NCBI RefSeq assembly: GCF_902497555.1
Contig: NZ_CABVGP010000003.1
Span: 1-64,000, forward strand
DNA length: 64,000 nucleotides
Origin: Amycolatopsis camponoti
GTDB taxonomy: Bacteria; Actinomycetota; Actinomycetes; Mycobacteriales; Pseudonocardiaceae
Direction: 5' to 3'
Positions 45,138 to 53,083 of this stretch are shown one piece after another. Position numbers and translations under genes: made by a program. Positions within the stretch are counted from its first letter, which is position 1, and every line of letters begins with the position of its first letter. Under the pieces are notes generated by a model. It worked only from the letters and a program-made list of their open reading frames with translations. It did no database searches and had not been told where the DNA came from.

Positions 45138-46102
45138 CAGGCGATGTGCAGCACGGCGTCCGCGCTGTCGAGCAGCTCCCGGGTGAGCGGCGCGTACCGG
45201 TAGTCGGCGTCTTCCCGGGTGTGCCCGGCCGGGATTTCGGCGGTCAGCTGCCAGCCGTCGGTGTCACGCTGCAGGTGGCCTTCACAGGTGTCCGCGGCCG
45301 GTTCGCCGAGGCCGAGGGCTTCGCTGTGGCCGAGGCTGCCGGCGATGAAGGCGTACCGGTCGCCGAGCCGCGACGCGACGATCGCCCCCGCGCCGGACCC
45401 CAGGTGGGCGTTGTGCGCGAACACCAAGGTCCGGCCGGGTTGGGAAGCGTGGATGTCCAGGAGGTTCCGGGCCATGATGACCGCGCGGACACCCGCGAGG
45501 CGCGCGATCCGCGTGTCCCGGTCGCCCGGCCTCGCCGACGCCGCGTGGTAGCGCAGCAGGTCGAGCCCGGCGATGGCGTGAATTCTCGCGACGTGCGCGG
45601 CCGGCTCGACGCGGGCGTCGAGGGTCATGAGCAGGTCGTCCGCGATGACTCGCAGCTCGCGGGCCTCAGGGGACGCACCCGGCGACTCAGCCGGGTCGAG
45701 GATCGCTTCGGGGCGGCTCCACCGTTCGTCGTCGCCGGTCAGGGCGGCGATGTCGACGTCGAGGCCGAGGTAGTCGCCGGCGTGTTCCAGGTAGGTGCGA
45801 GGGCTGGGGGCGCTGAACATCTCGGTCGGGGCGTCGAAGCCGTGGAACGTCAGCGGCTCGGCGGCGGCCTCGTTGTACTCACGCAGCCAGGCGAGCAGCT
45901 GCCGGTTGGCCTCCAGCTCACCGAAGCCGTGCGAGAACTCGCCGTCGAGCGCCGCGACGCGGTCGGTCTCCAGCGCGATCGCCCGGAAGCCGTGGCCGGC
46001 CAGCCGCGCGAAGAGGTCGTTGCGGATCCGCGCGAAGGCCGGTTCGAAGTGCGTCGGCTCGCCGAACGCGAGCAGTTCGGCGGTGAAGTCCGTGATGTCC
46101 AT
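45137..46102 (-). CDS. Erythromycin esterase family protein
   Basis: A 321-residue member of the EreA/SuccinogenesGbl family of esterases. Conserved features are LLAFGEPTHFEPAF (Glu and His), IALETDRVAALDGEF (Glu), and VFAHNAHLGSGAG (His). Characterised members open the lactone of 14-membered macrolides. ATG 46102 is only 17 bases from the start of the divergent MerR gene and has no ribosome site, so the mRNA may be leaderless. Control by the MerR protein is likely. Confidence 0.87.
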   Translation of the reverse strand: MDITDFTAELLAFGEPTHFEPAFARIRNDLFARLAGHGFRAIALETDRVAALDGEFSHGFGELEANRQLLAWLREYNEAAAEPLTFHGFDAPTEMFSAPSPRTYLEHAGDYLGLDVDIAALTGDDERWSRPEAILDPAESPGASPEARELRVIADDLLMTLDARVEPAAHVARIHAIAGLDLLRYHAASARPGDRDTRIARLAGVRAVIMARNLLDIHASQPGRTLVFAHNAHLGSGAGAIVASRLGDRYAFIAGSLGHSEALGLGEPAADTCEGHLQRDTDGWQLTAEIPAGHTREDADYRYAPLTRELLDSADAVLHIA

Positions 46103-46119
46103 GTGGTTGAATCGTATCC

Positions 46120-46821
46120 TTGAACACTCAGTTGAGACCTGCTGATCTCGCTCGCGAGCACGGCCTCTCCACGCAAGCGGTCCGCAACTACGAGCGGGAC
46201 GGCTTCCTACCCCCTGCTTCGCGCACTTCGAGTGGCTACCGGATCTACACCTCGGTGCACGCGGCAGCACTGCGTGCGTTCCTCGCGTCGGTCCGGGCGT
46301 ACGGGCACGCGACGGCGGGCGGGATCATGCACGCGGTCCACTCCGGAAATCTGGATCGCGCCCTGACGCTCGTCGACCGCGGCCACGAGCAGCTGCTTCG
46401 CGACCGCGAAACCCTCAACGCCGTGCGCACGGCGATCGGCCACCTGACGACCGGGCGGGCCGTCGAACCGGCCGCGACCGGACGGTCGATCGGCGAGCTG
46501 GCCCACCGCCTCGACGTCACGCCGGCGACCATCCGCGCGTGGGAACGCGCCGGTATCCTGACCCCGTCGCGCGACCCCGCCACCGGCTACCGGGTCTTCC
46601 GGGCGGCCGACGTCCGCGACGCGGAGCTGACCCACCTGCTCAGGCGCGGCGGCTACCCGCTGGAGCACATCGCGACGGTCGTCGACCAGGTCCGCACCGC
46701 CGGCGGCACCGAATCCCTGGCCGACGCGCTGCGGACGTGGCAGGAAAGGCTCACCGCGCGGGGCGTCGCCATGCTCGACGCGGCCGCCCGGCTCGGCGAA
46801 TACCTCGCCTCACAGCCGTGA
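46120..46821 (+). CDS. TioE-like MerR-family regulator with two HTH domains
   Basis: A 233-residue regulator. A first MerR helix-turn-helix (LRPADLAREHGLSTQAVRNY, ERDGFLPPASRTSSGYR) is followed by a second (SIGELAHRLDVTPATIRAWE, RAGILTPSRDPATGYRVFRA). Double-HTH TioE-type proteins are linked to drug resistance and biosynthesis clusters. The start is TTG 46120, with TTG 46132 as alternative; neither has a ribosome site. It probably controls the esterase, which shares its 17-base promoter region. Confidence 0.88.
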   Translation: MNTQLRPADLAREHGLSTQAVRNYERDGFLPPASRTSSGYRIYTSVHAAALRAFLASVRAYGHATAGGIMHAVHSGNLDRALTLVDRGHEQLLRDRETLNAVRTAIGHLTTGRAVEPAATGRSIGELAHRLDVTPATIRAWERAGILTPSRDPATGYRVFRAADVRDAELTHLLRRGGYPLEHIATVVDQVRTAGGTESLADALRTWQERLTARGVAMLDAAARLGEYLASQP

Positions 46822-47664
46822 CTTCGGGTGCAGCCGGTCGTACTCGAGCGCGGCCGAGTGCTGGGTGCGCACGGGAAGGGACTGCTCCTTCTCGTCGTCG
46901 TCGACTTCGTTGAGCCCGAGCTGCACGGCCTGCCGGATCTGCTCGCGGTTGTCGCGCACAACGGCGGAGAAGAAGTCGTCGATCCGCGGGTCGACGAGCA
47001 CTTCGAGCAGCACGCGGAACGAGGTGTCGACGACGGTCCGCACGATCTCGTCGTGGAACGGGAGCCGCTTGAGCTTCCCGAGCTGCGGATCCGCGGCGAT
47101 CTTCTCGGCGATGATCGTGCGCAGCTCGTCCTTGTTGGCGCCGAGCGACTTGGCGAGGTTCTCCGGGTAGTTCCCGGTTTCCAGCACCTTGACGACCTCG
47201 TCGAGCACCGCGATGGTGATCGGCTTCTTGATGGCCTTGACGATCGGCTCGGACAGCTTGTCGACGAGCCGGTAGGTGAACTGCTCCCCGAGCGCCCGGT
47301 CCGCGGCCCGCCCGATCCGCACCAGCAGCAGCACGACGCTGACGAACTTGTGCGCGAGCATCGCGGGGTGCGCGACGGGGATCATCGCGAACAGCTCGTA
47401 CCAGTTGCGCACCAGGAACTTCTTGGCCCACCGGCGTTTCCGCCACCGCCACAGGAACTCGAGGAGAAAGATCGAGCAGATCCCGCAGTCGACGTAGAAG
47501 ATCACGAGGCCGACGTCCCGCGCCGGCGGGCTCAGCACCATGAACCCGAGCAACCCGACCGACCCGGCGGCGAGGACGAGCATGATCCAGTCGTCGGCCC
47601 GCACATTCCCGGGCAGGATCCCGCTGTTGAGCTCCGGCTCGCGGGCGTCGCGAAGGGTGGCCAT
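46810..47664 (-). CDS. Voltage-sensor-like membrane protein
   Basis: A 284-residue protein with four hydrophobic segments in the first 130 residues: WIMLVLAAGSVGLLGFMVL, VGLVIFYVDCGICSIFLLEF, a segment near ELFAMIPVAHPAM, and FVSVVLLLVRIGRAAD. The pattern of acidic residues and LLRIGR-like basic helix resembles S1-S4 of ion channels, but no pore filter is visible. The cytosolic C-terminal 150 residues are helical. Role unknown. Confidence 0.7.
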   Translation of the reverse strand: MATLRDAREPELNSGILPGNVRADDWIMLVLAAGSVGLLGFMVLSPPARDVGLVIFYVDCGICSIFLLEFLWRWRKRRWAKKFLVRNWYELFAMIPVAHPAMLAHKFVSVVLLLVRIGRAADRALGEQFTYRLVDKLSEPIVKAIKKPITIAVLDEVVKVLETGNYPENLAKSLGANKDELRTIIAEKIAADPQLGKLKRLPFHDEIVRTVVDTSFRVLLEVLVDPRIDDFFSAVVRDNREQIRQAVQLGLNEVDDDEKEQSLPVRTQHSAALEYDRLHPKSRL

Positions 47665-47835
47665 GCCCGATCATGGCACGCACGGTGCTGGTCAGCCGAT
47701 TCACCGCTCCGCTCGGGCGCGGGGAACTGTCGTGTTCTTGTCGTGGGTTCGACGCGGCTTTCCCCGGCCGGATACGGCACGCTGGAAGAAGGCGCTCACG
47801 CGAGGAGGAGCATGGCGCGCACCCCGCACGGCCGG

Positions 47836-48858
47836 TCAGTGAGCCGGCTGCCAGCCCACTCCGTAGGACCTCGCGGGCTGGAGGTCGTGGAAACCGGTGT
47901 GCACCTCGCCCGCGTTGTCGAGGAAGAGCGGCTTGCGGGCCGGCACCGGATCGCCCGCGTCCTTGGAGAGGTCGCCGTCGATGCGCCAGATCCGCTGCGG
48001 TGGCTCCTGCCGGTCGAACCGGACATTGAGCTCGAAGCTCTCGCACGGGAACTCCGGCGTGCAGCAGTAGAACGGCGCCGGCAGCTCCTCCAGCCGGATG
48101 CGGAAGAAGAATTCGTGCTGCTCACCGGCGTCCAGCGACCGCGGCGGCCGCAGGCGGAACGCCACCCGGGTCGAGGAGACCATCCGCACGGAATGCACCT
48201 CCCCGCCGGAGACGACGTCGATGCCGAGGCCGTCGAGGTCGGGCTCACCGGTCGTGCTGACCGGCCGCGCGAGGGAGACCCCGTGCTCGATCTCCTCGAG
48301 CCCGGCGACGTGGCTGACGATCCGCCGCGTTTCGAAGACCTCGGCCGCGGCACCGCTGAGGGTCAGCCGGACCGCGAGCGCCGACGTGTGCCACGGTCCC
48401 TCGCTGCTCACAAGCGAACCCGCGGACGCCGACGGCGTCTCGTACGCGGCCTCGGCGATCAGGTAGACGACGTCGTCGGCGCGGCGCTGCATCGTCCGGA
48501 TGTTGCGATCGGCGCCGGTGCCCAGCAGTTCGAGGCGCGCGGTGTACCGCTGGTCCGCGCCGGTGCCGAAACCCAGGACGATCCGCGCCGTTTTCCGCTG
48601 CGATTCGGGCAGCTTGTCGATCAAGGCTCTCAGTCCGGCGAGGACCTTGGCGCGAACGGTTCCCGGGTTGTCGTCTTCGCGGACACCGCACACCGCGCGC
48701 AGTTCTTCGCCGACGACACCGGGCAAGTTCTTCGCTTGGACGCCCACGCCTTTGCGAAGCAGTTTCAGCTCCACTGAGAGAGCGTTGATCTTCGCTTCGG
48801 CCGCCTCCTGAGCCAAGCCGCCACCTCCGTCTCGGTCGCTGCGGGGAAGTGTACTCAT
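47836..48858 (-). CDS. Conserved hypothetical protein divergent from peptide/NB-ARC locus
   Basis: A 340-residue soluble protein; no named family recognised. The N-terminus (about 25-95) is helical (AAEAKINALSVELKLLRKGV, LRAVCGVREDDNPGTVRAKV, LRALIDKLPESQRKTARIVL). The rest is beta-rich. ATG 48858 was chosen at the GGGGACG site. It shares a 200-base promoter region, full of GTTTCC/GGAAAC half-sites, with the 17-residue peptide and NB-ARC genes, which suggests a common regulator. Confidence 0.65.
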   Translation of the reverse strand: MSTLPRSDRDGGGGLAQEAAEAKINALSVELKLLRKGVGVQAKNLPGVVGEELRAVCGVREDDNPGTVRAKVLAGLRALIDKLPESQRKTARIVLGFGTGADQRYTARLELLGTGADRNIRTMQRRADDVVYLIAEAAYETPSASAGSLVSSEGPWHTSALAVRLTLSGAAAEVFETRRIVSHVAGLEEIEHGVSLARPVSTTGEPDLDGLGIDVVSGGEVHSVRMVSSTRVAFRLRPPRSLDAGEQHEFFFRIRLEELPAPFYCCTPEFPCESFELNVRFDRQEPPQRIWRIDGDLSKDAGDPVPARKPLFLDNAGEVHTGFHDLQPARSYGVGWQPAH

Positions 48859-48887
48859 CGTCCCCGCCCACCGCGGTGCGGTCACCC

Positions 48888-48969
48888 GTTTCCCGCCTGT
48901 TTCCGAAATCGGGAAACAGCGCAGGTCGAACTGGTCAGCACCGTTTCCTCTCGACGGGCAACGGGAAAC
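48888..48969. promoter_or_regulatory. Cluster of five GTTTCC/GGAAAC half-sites
   Basis: Half-sites lie at 48888-48894, 48899-48904, 48911-48917, 48943-48948 and 48963-48969 in alternating orientation, forming at least two inverted repeats. A further GAAAC-CCCC-GTTTC pair (51489-51502) precedes the 53-residue peptide gene. They may be the binding sites of the XRE-NB-ARC regulator encoded here. Confidence 0.5.
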
Positions 48970-49058
48970 ATCTGTTATCACCGAATTCACCGGGTGAAGC
49001 TTGGGTCGTCGAAATCCTTCGACGAGAACAAGCAATTCGATCCGGAAAGGTGAACACG

Positions 49059-49112
49059 ATGCACACGCACCTCATCATCGTGCTCGGCCAGCTGGTCTCC
49101 CTGCTGGGCTGA
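49059..49112 (+). CDS. 17-residue hydrophobic peptide
   Basis: A very short gene, MHTHLIIVLGQLVSLLG, starting at ATG 49059 after GGAAAGG. A GTG four codons earlier in frame is possible. The peptide is almost entirely hydrophobic and is followed by a strong hairpin and then the XRE-NB-ARC gene. It could be a signal peptide pheromone or a leader peptide. Only ribosome site, hairpin and position support it. Confidence 0.4.
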   Translation: MHTHLIIVLGQLVSLLG

Positions 49113-49121
49113 TCAGCTGCA

Positions 49122-49146
49122 GGCCGGCGGGCCCGGGCCGCCGGCC
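49122..49146 (+). terminator. Hairpin between peptide and XRE-NB-ARC gene
   Basis: A 9-base-pair perfect stem (49122-49130 with 49138-49146) encloses GCCCGGG. It sits 10 bases after the 17-residue peptide stop and 40 before the regulator start. It lacks a T-run and could be a partial terminator or attenuator. Confidence 0.55.
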
Positions 49147-49185
49147 GTCCTTCCCCCCGATCACCGAATACAGGATGATTGACCT

Positions 49186-51426
49186 ATGCCGGACTTTGGA
49201 GCGGAATTGAAACGTCGCCGGACGTCGGTCGGTATGTCACTGACCGGACTCGCGACCGCCGTGCATTTCACCAAGGGCTATCTCAGCAAAGTGGAGAACG
49301 GCAAAGCCCGGGTGAACCGGGACCTGGCCAAGGCCTGCGACCAAGCACTCGGCGCCGGAGGAGAACTGCTCGCCCTCGCCACGGAACCGGGAACGCCCGC
49401 GCGCCGCAGCGCCGGCGGCATTGCCGGGCTCCCGGACGGCGGGCGCTGGTTCGTCGGCCGGGAAACCGAGCTCGACGCGCTTTCCGCGCTGCTGCTGGAC
49501 CCGGACGACGCCCGCGTCGGCGTGGTGCACGGAATGGCGGGAGCGGGCAAGACGACGCTGGCCGTCGCCGCGGCCCGCCGGGTCGAGCACGCCTTCCCGG
49601 ACGGTTCCCTCTTCTTCGACCTGCGCGGGCACACCCCGGGCGCGACCGAGCTTTCGCCGGGCGAAGCCCTCGGCCGGCTGCTGAGGCTGCTGGACGTCTC
49701 GGCCGACCAGCTGCCCACCGACGAGGACGGCCTGGCCAACCTGGTCCGCGACCAGCTGCGCGGCCGGCGGATGATCCTCGTGCTGGACAACGTGCGGTCC
49801 GCCGAACAGATCCGCGCGATCGTCCCCGGTGAGACGGCGTCCCGGATCCTGGTGACCAGCCGGGGCCGGCTCCCCGCGCTCGACGACGCCTGGCACTTCC
49901 CGGTCGACGTCCTGCCGCTCGAGGACGCCGTGCGGCTCCTGCGGTCCGTCGCGGGCGGACACGCACCGGACGACGACGGCGTGGCGGCCGAGCTCGTCCG
50001 GCACTGCGGACGGCTGCCGCTCGCGATCCGCATCGTGGCCGCCCGGTTCGTCGCCGGCGGCTGGACGGCGGCGAGGTTGCGCGACCGGCTCGCCGACGAA
50101 CGGACCCGCCTCGGCACGCTGGACGACGGCGAGCGAAGCGTCGCCACGGCGTTCACCGTCTCGTACGAGTCCCTGCCCGGCGACCAGCGGCGGCTGCTCG
50201 GCCTGCTGGCCCTCCACCCCGCGACCGCCGCGGAGATCGCCGCCGTCGAAGCGCTCGCGGGCCTCGGCCCCGGCGAGGCGGATCGGCTTGTGGACCGGCT
50301 GCACGACGCCCACCTGGTCGTCCGCGACGAGCGCGGGTACGTCGAGCTCCACGACCTGATGCGGATGTTCGCCGCCACGCACGCGCTTCCCGACGTCGAG
50401 CCAGGCGACCGCGAAGTCGCCATGAGCCGCCTGGTCGACCACGCGCTCATGACGACGCTCGCGGCCGACGAGCTCGCGGAGCCCTACCGGTACCGGCCCG
50501 CCACCGGCCTCCCCGCTCCGGCGGGCGTTCCGTTCACCGACGCGGACGGCGCGCTCACCTGGCTCGCCGCGCAGTGGCCGGCGCTGGCCGAGATCGTCGA
50601 ATCCGCGTTCCGGCACGGGCTTCACGACCGCTGCTGGCAGCTCGCTTTCGTGCTCCGCGCGTTCTTCTTCCGGGAGAAGCTGTTCGAGCCGTGGATCCGG
50701 ACGCACGAGCGCGCGCTCGAGGCCGCGCGGGCGGCCGGCGACCTCAGCGCGACCGGGATGATCCTCAACAACCTGGGCATGGCCCACATCGAGTCGGGCC
50801 GCGTCGACGAGGCCGTCCGGTTCCACCAGCAGGCGCAGGAGTGTTTCGCGCAGGCCCGCGACGACCGCGGCGCGATCGACGCGCTGTCCAGCCTGGCCTG
50901 GGCGCGCCTGTACCGCGGCGAAGCCGAAGCGACGCTGGCCGATTTGACGACGGTGCTGGACGTCTACCGCCGGACCGGACGGACGCGCAACGAGGTCATC
51001 GCCCTGCGCGGCATCGCTCTCGCTTCGGCGGCGCTCGATCGGTTCCCCGAAGCGCTGTCCAGCGCACGCGAGGCCGTCGAGCTCGCTCAGCTGCCGGTCG
51101 ACCGGGCGATGTCGGTCAACGGCGAGGCGTGGGTGCGCTTCCGCGCCGGGCAGTGGGACGACGCGGAGCGCGGTTACCGCCGCGCGGCCGAACTGGCGGA
51201 CGACGCGGGCAACGAGTACGAGCACGCGCGGGCCTTGACGGGCCTGGGCAACACGGCAGCCGGCCGCGGCGACCGACCGGCGGCGGCCCGCTGGTGGGCG
51301 GAGGCCGCCGCGTACCGGGTCACGCTCGATCCCACCGTGCTCGGCGAGGCCGCGTACCGAAATCGGCTCGCCGGCGCGGAAGCGAACGGGTTTCCCGCCG
51401 CTTCGGGCAACGGAAACGCCTTGTAG
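49186..51426 (+). CDS. XRE-NB-ARC-TPR (STAND) transcriptional regulator
   Basis: A 746-residue protein. Residues 5-60 form an XRE helix-turn-helix (SLTGLATAVHFTKGYLSKVE). The NB-ARC NTPase spans about 85-370, with Walker A GMAGAGKTT (116-124), Walker B MILVLDNV and the GxP-type GRLPLAIRI. The C-terminal 300 residues are TPRs (LNNLGMAHIESGRVDEAVRF; ARLYRGEAEATLADL). STAND regulators bind DNA when a ligand releases the NTPase. Two tiny peptide genes flank it, which is a common layout for peptide-sensing TPR proteins. Confidence 0.92.
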   Translation: MPDFGAELKRRRTSVGMSLTGLATAVHFTKGYLSKVENGKARVNRDLAKACDQALGAGGELLALATEPGTPARRSAGGIAGLPDGGRWFVGRETELDALSALLLDPDDARVGVVHGMAGAGKTTLAVAAARRVEHAFPDGSLFFDLRGHTPGATELSPGEALGRLLRLLDVSADQLPTDEDGLANLVRDQLRGRRMILVLDNVRSAEQIRAIVPGETASRILVTSRGRLPALDDAWHFPVDVLPLEDAVRLLRSVAGGHAPDDDGVAAELVRHCGRLPLAIRIVAARFVAGGWTAARLRDRLADERTRLGTLDDGERSVATAFTVSYESLPGDQRRLLGLLALHPATAAEIAAVEALAGLGPGEADRLVDRLHDAHLVVRDERGYVELHDLMRMFAATHALPDVEPGDREVAMSRLVDHALMTTLAADELAEPYRYRPATGLPAPAGVPFTDADGALTWLAAQWPALAEIVESAFRHGLHDRCWQLAFVLRAFFFREKLFEPWIRTHERALEAARAAGDLSATGMILNNLGMAHIESGRVDEAVRFHQQAQECFAQARDDRGAIDALSSLAWARLYRGEAEATLADLTTVLDVYRRTGRTRNEVIALRGIALASAALDRFPEALSSAREAVELAQLPVDRAMSVNGEAWVRFRAGQWDDAERGYRRAAELADDAGNEYEHARALTGLGNTAAGRGDRPAAARWWAEAAAYRVTLDPTVLGEAAYRNRLAGAEANGFPAASGNGNAL

Positions 51427-51515
51427 CAACACCCTTCCGGCGCGCACCATTGAAGCAGTCCCGAATTCCGCGGAAATCGCGGAATTGCGAAACCCCCGTT
51501 TCCGAGGAGCCTGCC

Positions 51516-51677
51516 ATGATGGTCGTCTGTTCTTTTTCCGCCCTCCTCCGCACCGCGCTGTTCATCGTCGCGGTGGCTCTGGTCGCCGGTGTGTCCCTGG
51601 CGGGGCCCGCCGCCCCGGCGAGCACGCCCGGCCAGAGCGGCCCGGCCGTCTCCACCAGCGAACCGGTCGAGCACTGA
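51516..51677 (+). CDS. 53-residue secreted peptide
   Basis: A short gene with GAGGAG six bases before ATG 51516. The N-terminal 30 residues form a signal peptide or membrane helix (LLRTALFIVAVALVAGVSLA). The remaining 20 or so residues are Pro/Ser/Thr-rich (PASTPGQSGPAVSTSEPVEH). It follows the XRE-NB-ARC gene by 89 bases. It may be exported and sensed as a signal; this is inference from context. Confidence 0.6.
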   Translation: MMVVCSFSALLRTALFIVAVALVAGVSLAGPAAPASTPGQSGPAVSTSEPVEH

Positions 51678-51688
51678 TGTACGACGGG

Positions 51689-52540
51689 TCAGCCTTCGAG
51701 GACCTCCCGCAGCTTGCGCGCGAAGGCTTCGGGCTGGCCGGCGTAGCCGAACTCGCCACCGAGGAAACCGCCGTGGTGACTGGGGAACACCGTCGCCTCC
51801 TGGCCGAGGCGCTCGGCGGTGGCGAGCGCGGCGCGTCCGTTCATGACGTCGAGGGACTCCTCGCCCACCGCGATCACGATCCGCGTCGGCGCGGCGTTCA
51901 GGGCGGCGACGTCCAGCTCGTACGCCGTGATGGCCAAGGAGCGATCACTCAGCAACGGGTCGTCTCGGCGGCCGTCGTCTTCGGACGGCATGCCGAACTG
52001 GGCCGGGTCCGGCGCGGGCAGCGCGAAGTAGTCGTCGGTGAACTCGCCCTTCCACGACGTCATCGCGATGAAGGCCGCCATGCCGGCGCCGAAGCCCCGT
52101 GCCTGGTAGACGTCCCGGAAGGCCTTCCCGGCCCGCTCGGTCGCCGCGGCGTCGGGCAGCACCCCGACGAGCGGCGGTTCGTGCGCGACGAGGGTGCTGA
52201 CGTCATCGGGATGGGCGGTGACGAGCGCGAGCGCGGTGACGGCGCCCCCGCTGCTGCCGAACACCTCGACCGGCCCGGCGCCGAGCGCCTGGATGACGCC
52301 GTGGAGGTCGCCGGCCTGGGTGGCGGGCACGTGGTCTTCCCGGCCGTCCTTGCGGACGCTGCGCCCGAGCCCCCGCGGGTCGTAGGTGACGACGGTCCGG
52401 TCGGGGAAGTAGGACGCGAGCGTGCTGAACCCGCCGGCTTCCATGGGTTGCCCGACCATGAGCAGCGGCGGGCCCTCGCCGGTGCCGTGGACGTCGTAGA
52501 CGATGTCGGCCTCGGGCGTTTCCAGCGTATGAATGGTCAT
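51689..52540 (-). CDS. Alpha/beta hydrolase
   Basis: A 283-residue cytosolic hydrolase. The nucleophile elbow is GSSGGAVTAL (Ser near 105), the oxyanion segment LLMVGQPMEAGG, and the catalytic acid and His lie late (IVIAVGEESLD, PSHHGGFLGGEFGY). ATG 52540 has a strong GGGGGAGGAACCC site. It lies 62 bases downstream of the three tRNA genes on the same strand and could be transcribed with them. Substrate unknown. Confidence 0.87.
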   Translation of the reverse strand: MTIHTLETPEADIVYDVHGTGEGPPLLMVGQPMEAGGFSTLASYFPDRTVVTYDPRGLGRSVRKDGREDHVPATQAGDLHGVIQALGAGPVEVFGSSGGAVTALALVTAHPDDVSTLVAHEPPLVGVLPDAAATERAGKAFRDVYQARGFGAGMAAFIAMTSWKGEFTDDYFALPAPDPAQFGMPSEDDGRRDDPLLSDRSLAITAYELDVAALNAAPTRIVIAVGEESLDVMNGRAALATAERLGQEATVFPSHHGGFLGGEFGYAGQPEAFARKLREVLEG

Positions 52541-52602
52541 GGGTTCCTCCCCCTGGTCCGGGTCTCGGGGGCAGCGTAAACCGGGGCACCGACAGTTTCG
52601 CG

Positions 52603-52674
52603 TGGTCGCGCGCCGTGGTGTCGATCCACGTGGGCGGGGCGTATGAGACCCCGCTGGTTGCCGAACCGCGCGCG
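52603..52674 (-). tRNA. tRNA-Met(CAT)-like gene with reduced D-arm
   Basis: On the minus strand a 7-base-pair acceptor (CGCGCGC/GCGCGCG), anticodon arm GGGGT-CTCATAC-GCCCC (anticodon CAT), T-arm CGTGG-ATCGACA-CCACG, base A73 and an encoded CCA fold cleanly over 72 bases. The D-arm is GGTT-CGGC-AACC with a loop of only 4 bases, and T54 is A. Its first base directly follows the CCA of the tRNA-His gene. It may be functional but unusual, or a degenerate copy. Confidence 0.65.
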
Positions 52675-52752
52675 TGGGGCGGCCGACCGGACTCGCACCG
52701 GTTTCGCCCGGGGTCACAGCCCGGGGCCTCGTCTCCTTCGGCTTCGGCCACC
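52675..52752 (-). tRNA. tRNA-His(GTG)-like gene with altered T-loop
   Basis: The fold has acceptor GTGGCCG/CGGCCGC with G-1 opposite C73, the special mark of tRNA-His. The anticodon arm is CCGGG-CTGTGAC-CCCGG (anticodon GTG), and CCA is encoded. The T-arm is ACCGG-TGCGAGT-CCGGT, so position 55 is G and not the near-universal T (pseudouridine). It lies one base after tRNA-Glu and abuts the Met-like gene. Probably an extra tRNA-His, since a standard copy would be needed. Confidence 0.75.
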
Positions 52753-52753
52753 G

Positions 52754-52825
52754 TGGCGCGTCCGGGAGTCGAACCCGGGTCTCCCGGGTGAGAACCGGGG
52801 ATCCGTACCGCTGGACCAACGCGCC
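52754..52825 (-). tRNA. tRNA-Glu(CTC)
   Basis: A canonical 72-base tRNA on the minus strand: acceptor GGCGCGT/ACGCGCC, anticodon arm CCCGG-TTCTCAC-CCGGG (anticodon CTC), T-arm with GTTCGACTC and base A73. CCA is not encoded. Its 3' end is one base from the next tRNA. It is the first gene of the three-tRNA array, and an upstream 8-base-pair hairpin lies at 52831-52851. Confidence 0.95.
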
Positions 52826-52912
52826 GTGGTCCCCGGTCGCACCGACCGGGGAGGGCACTCGCGTCCGCCGTATCCGTACGACGAAGACGAGCGCGGGAAA
52901 AAAGAATGCACG

Positions 52913-52946
52913 AAAAAACCGCCCGGCTCGGTTTCCCGATGGGCGG
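52913..52946 (-). terminator. Rho-independent terminator upstream of the tRNA array
   Basis: On the minus strand CCGCCC pairs with GGGCGG around an inner CGG-GAAA-CCG hairpin, followed by TTTTTT (52918-52913). It lies between the two-component operon and the tRNA array. Its first two bases overlap the 3' arm of the hairpin upstream, so it may be an attenuator. Confidence 0.9.
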
Positions 52947-52967
52947 CTCCCGTGGCGTGACGACGAT

Positions 52968-53018
52968 TTACGTCACAGGTGGGAGCCCCTGAAGATTGTG
53001 TTCCCGCATATGCGTCAC
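52968..53018 (-). CDS. Possible 16-residue leader peptide
   Basis: GTG 53018 follows GAGGAG by five bases and encodes VTHMREHNLQGLPPVT, ending at TAA. Its last codons form the 5' arm of a 7-base-pair hairpin (GGCTCCC at 52987-52981 on the minus strand with 52951-52945), with an inner GTGACG/CGTCAC stem. The terminator follows at once. This is the layout of a translation-linked attenuator, but the support is only structural. Confidence 0.4.
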   Translation of the reverse strand: MTHMREHNLQGLPPVT

Positions 53019-53083
53019 GACAACTCCTCGGTCGGGATCGTGTGAAAACATCATCACCCACCCCGCCGAGGCGGGTCAACGCA

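Noticed and set aside
52826..52860. Possible fourth tRNA upstream of tRNA-Glu
   Set aside because: Only an 8-base-pair hairpin (52831-52851) is present. There is no room for an acceptor stem or anticodon arm.
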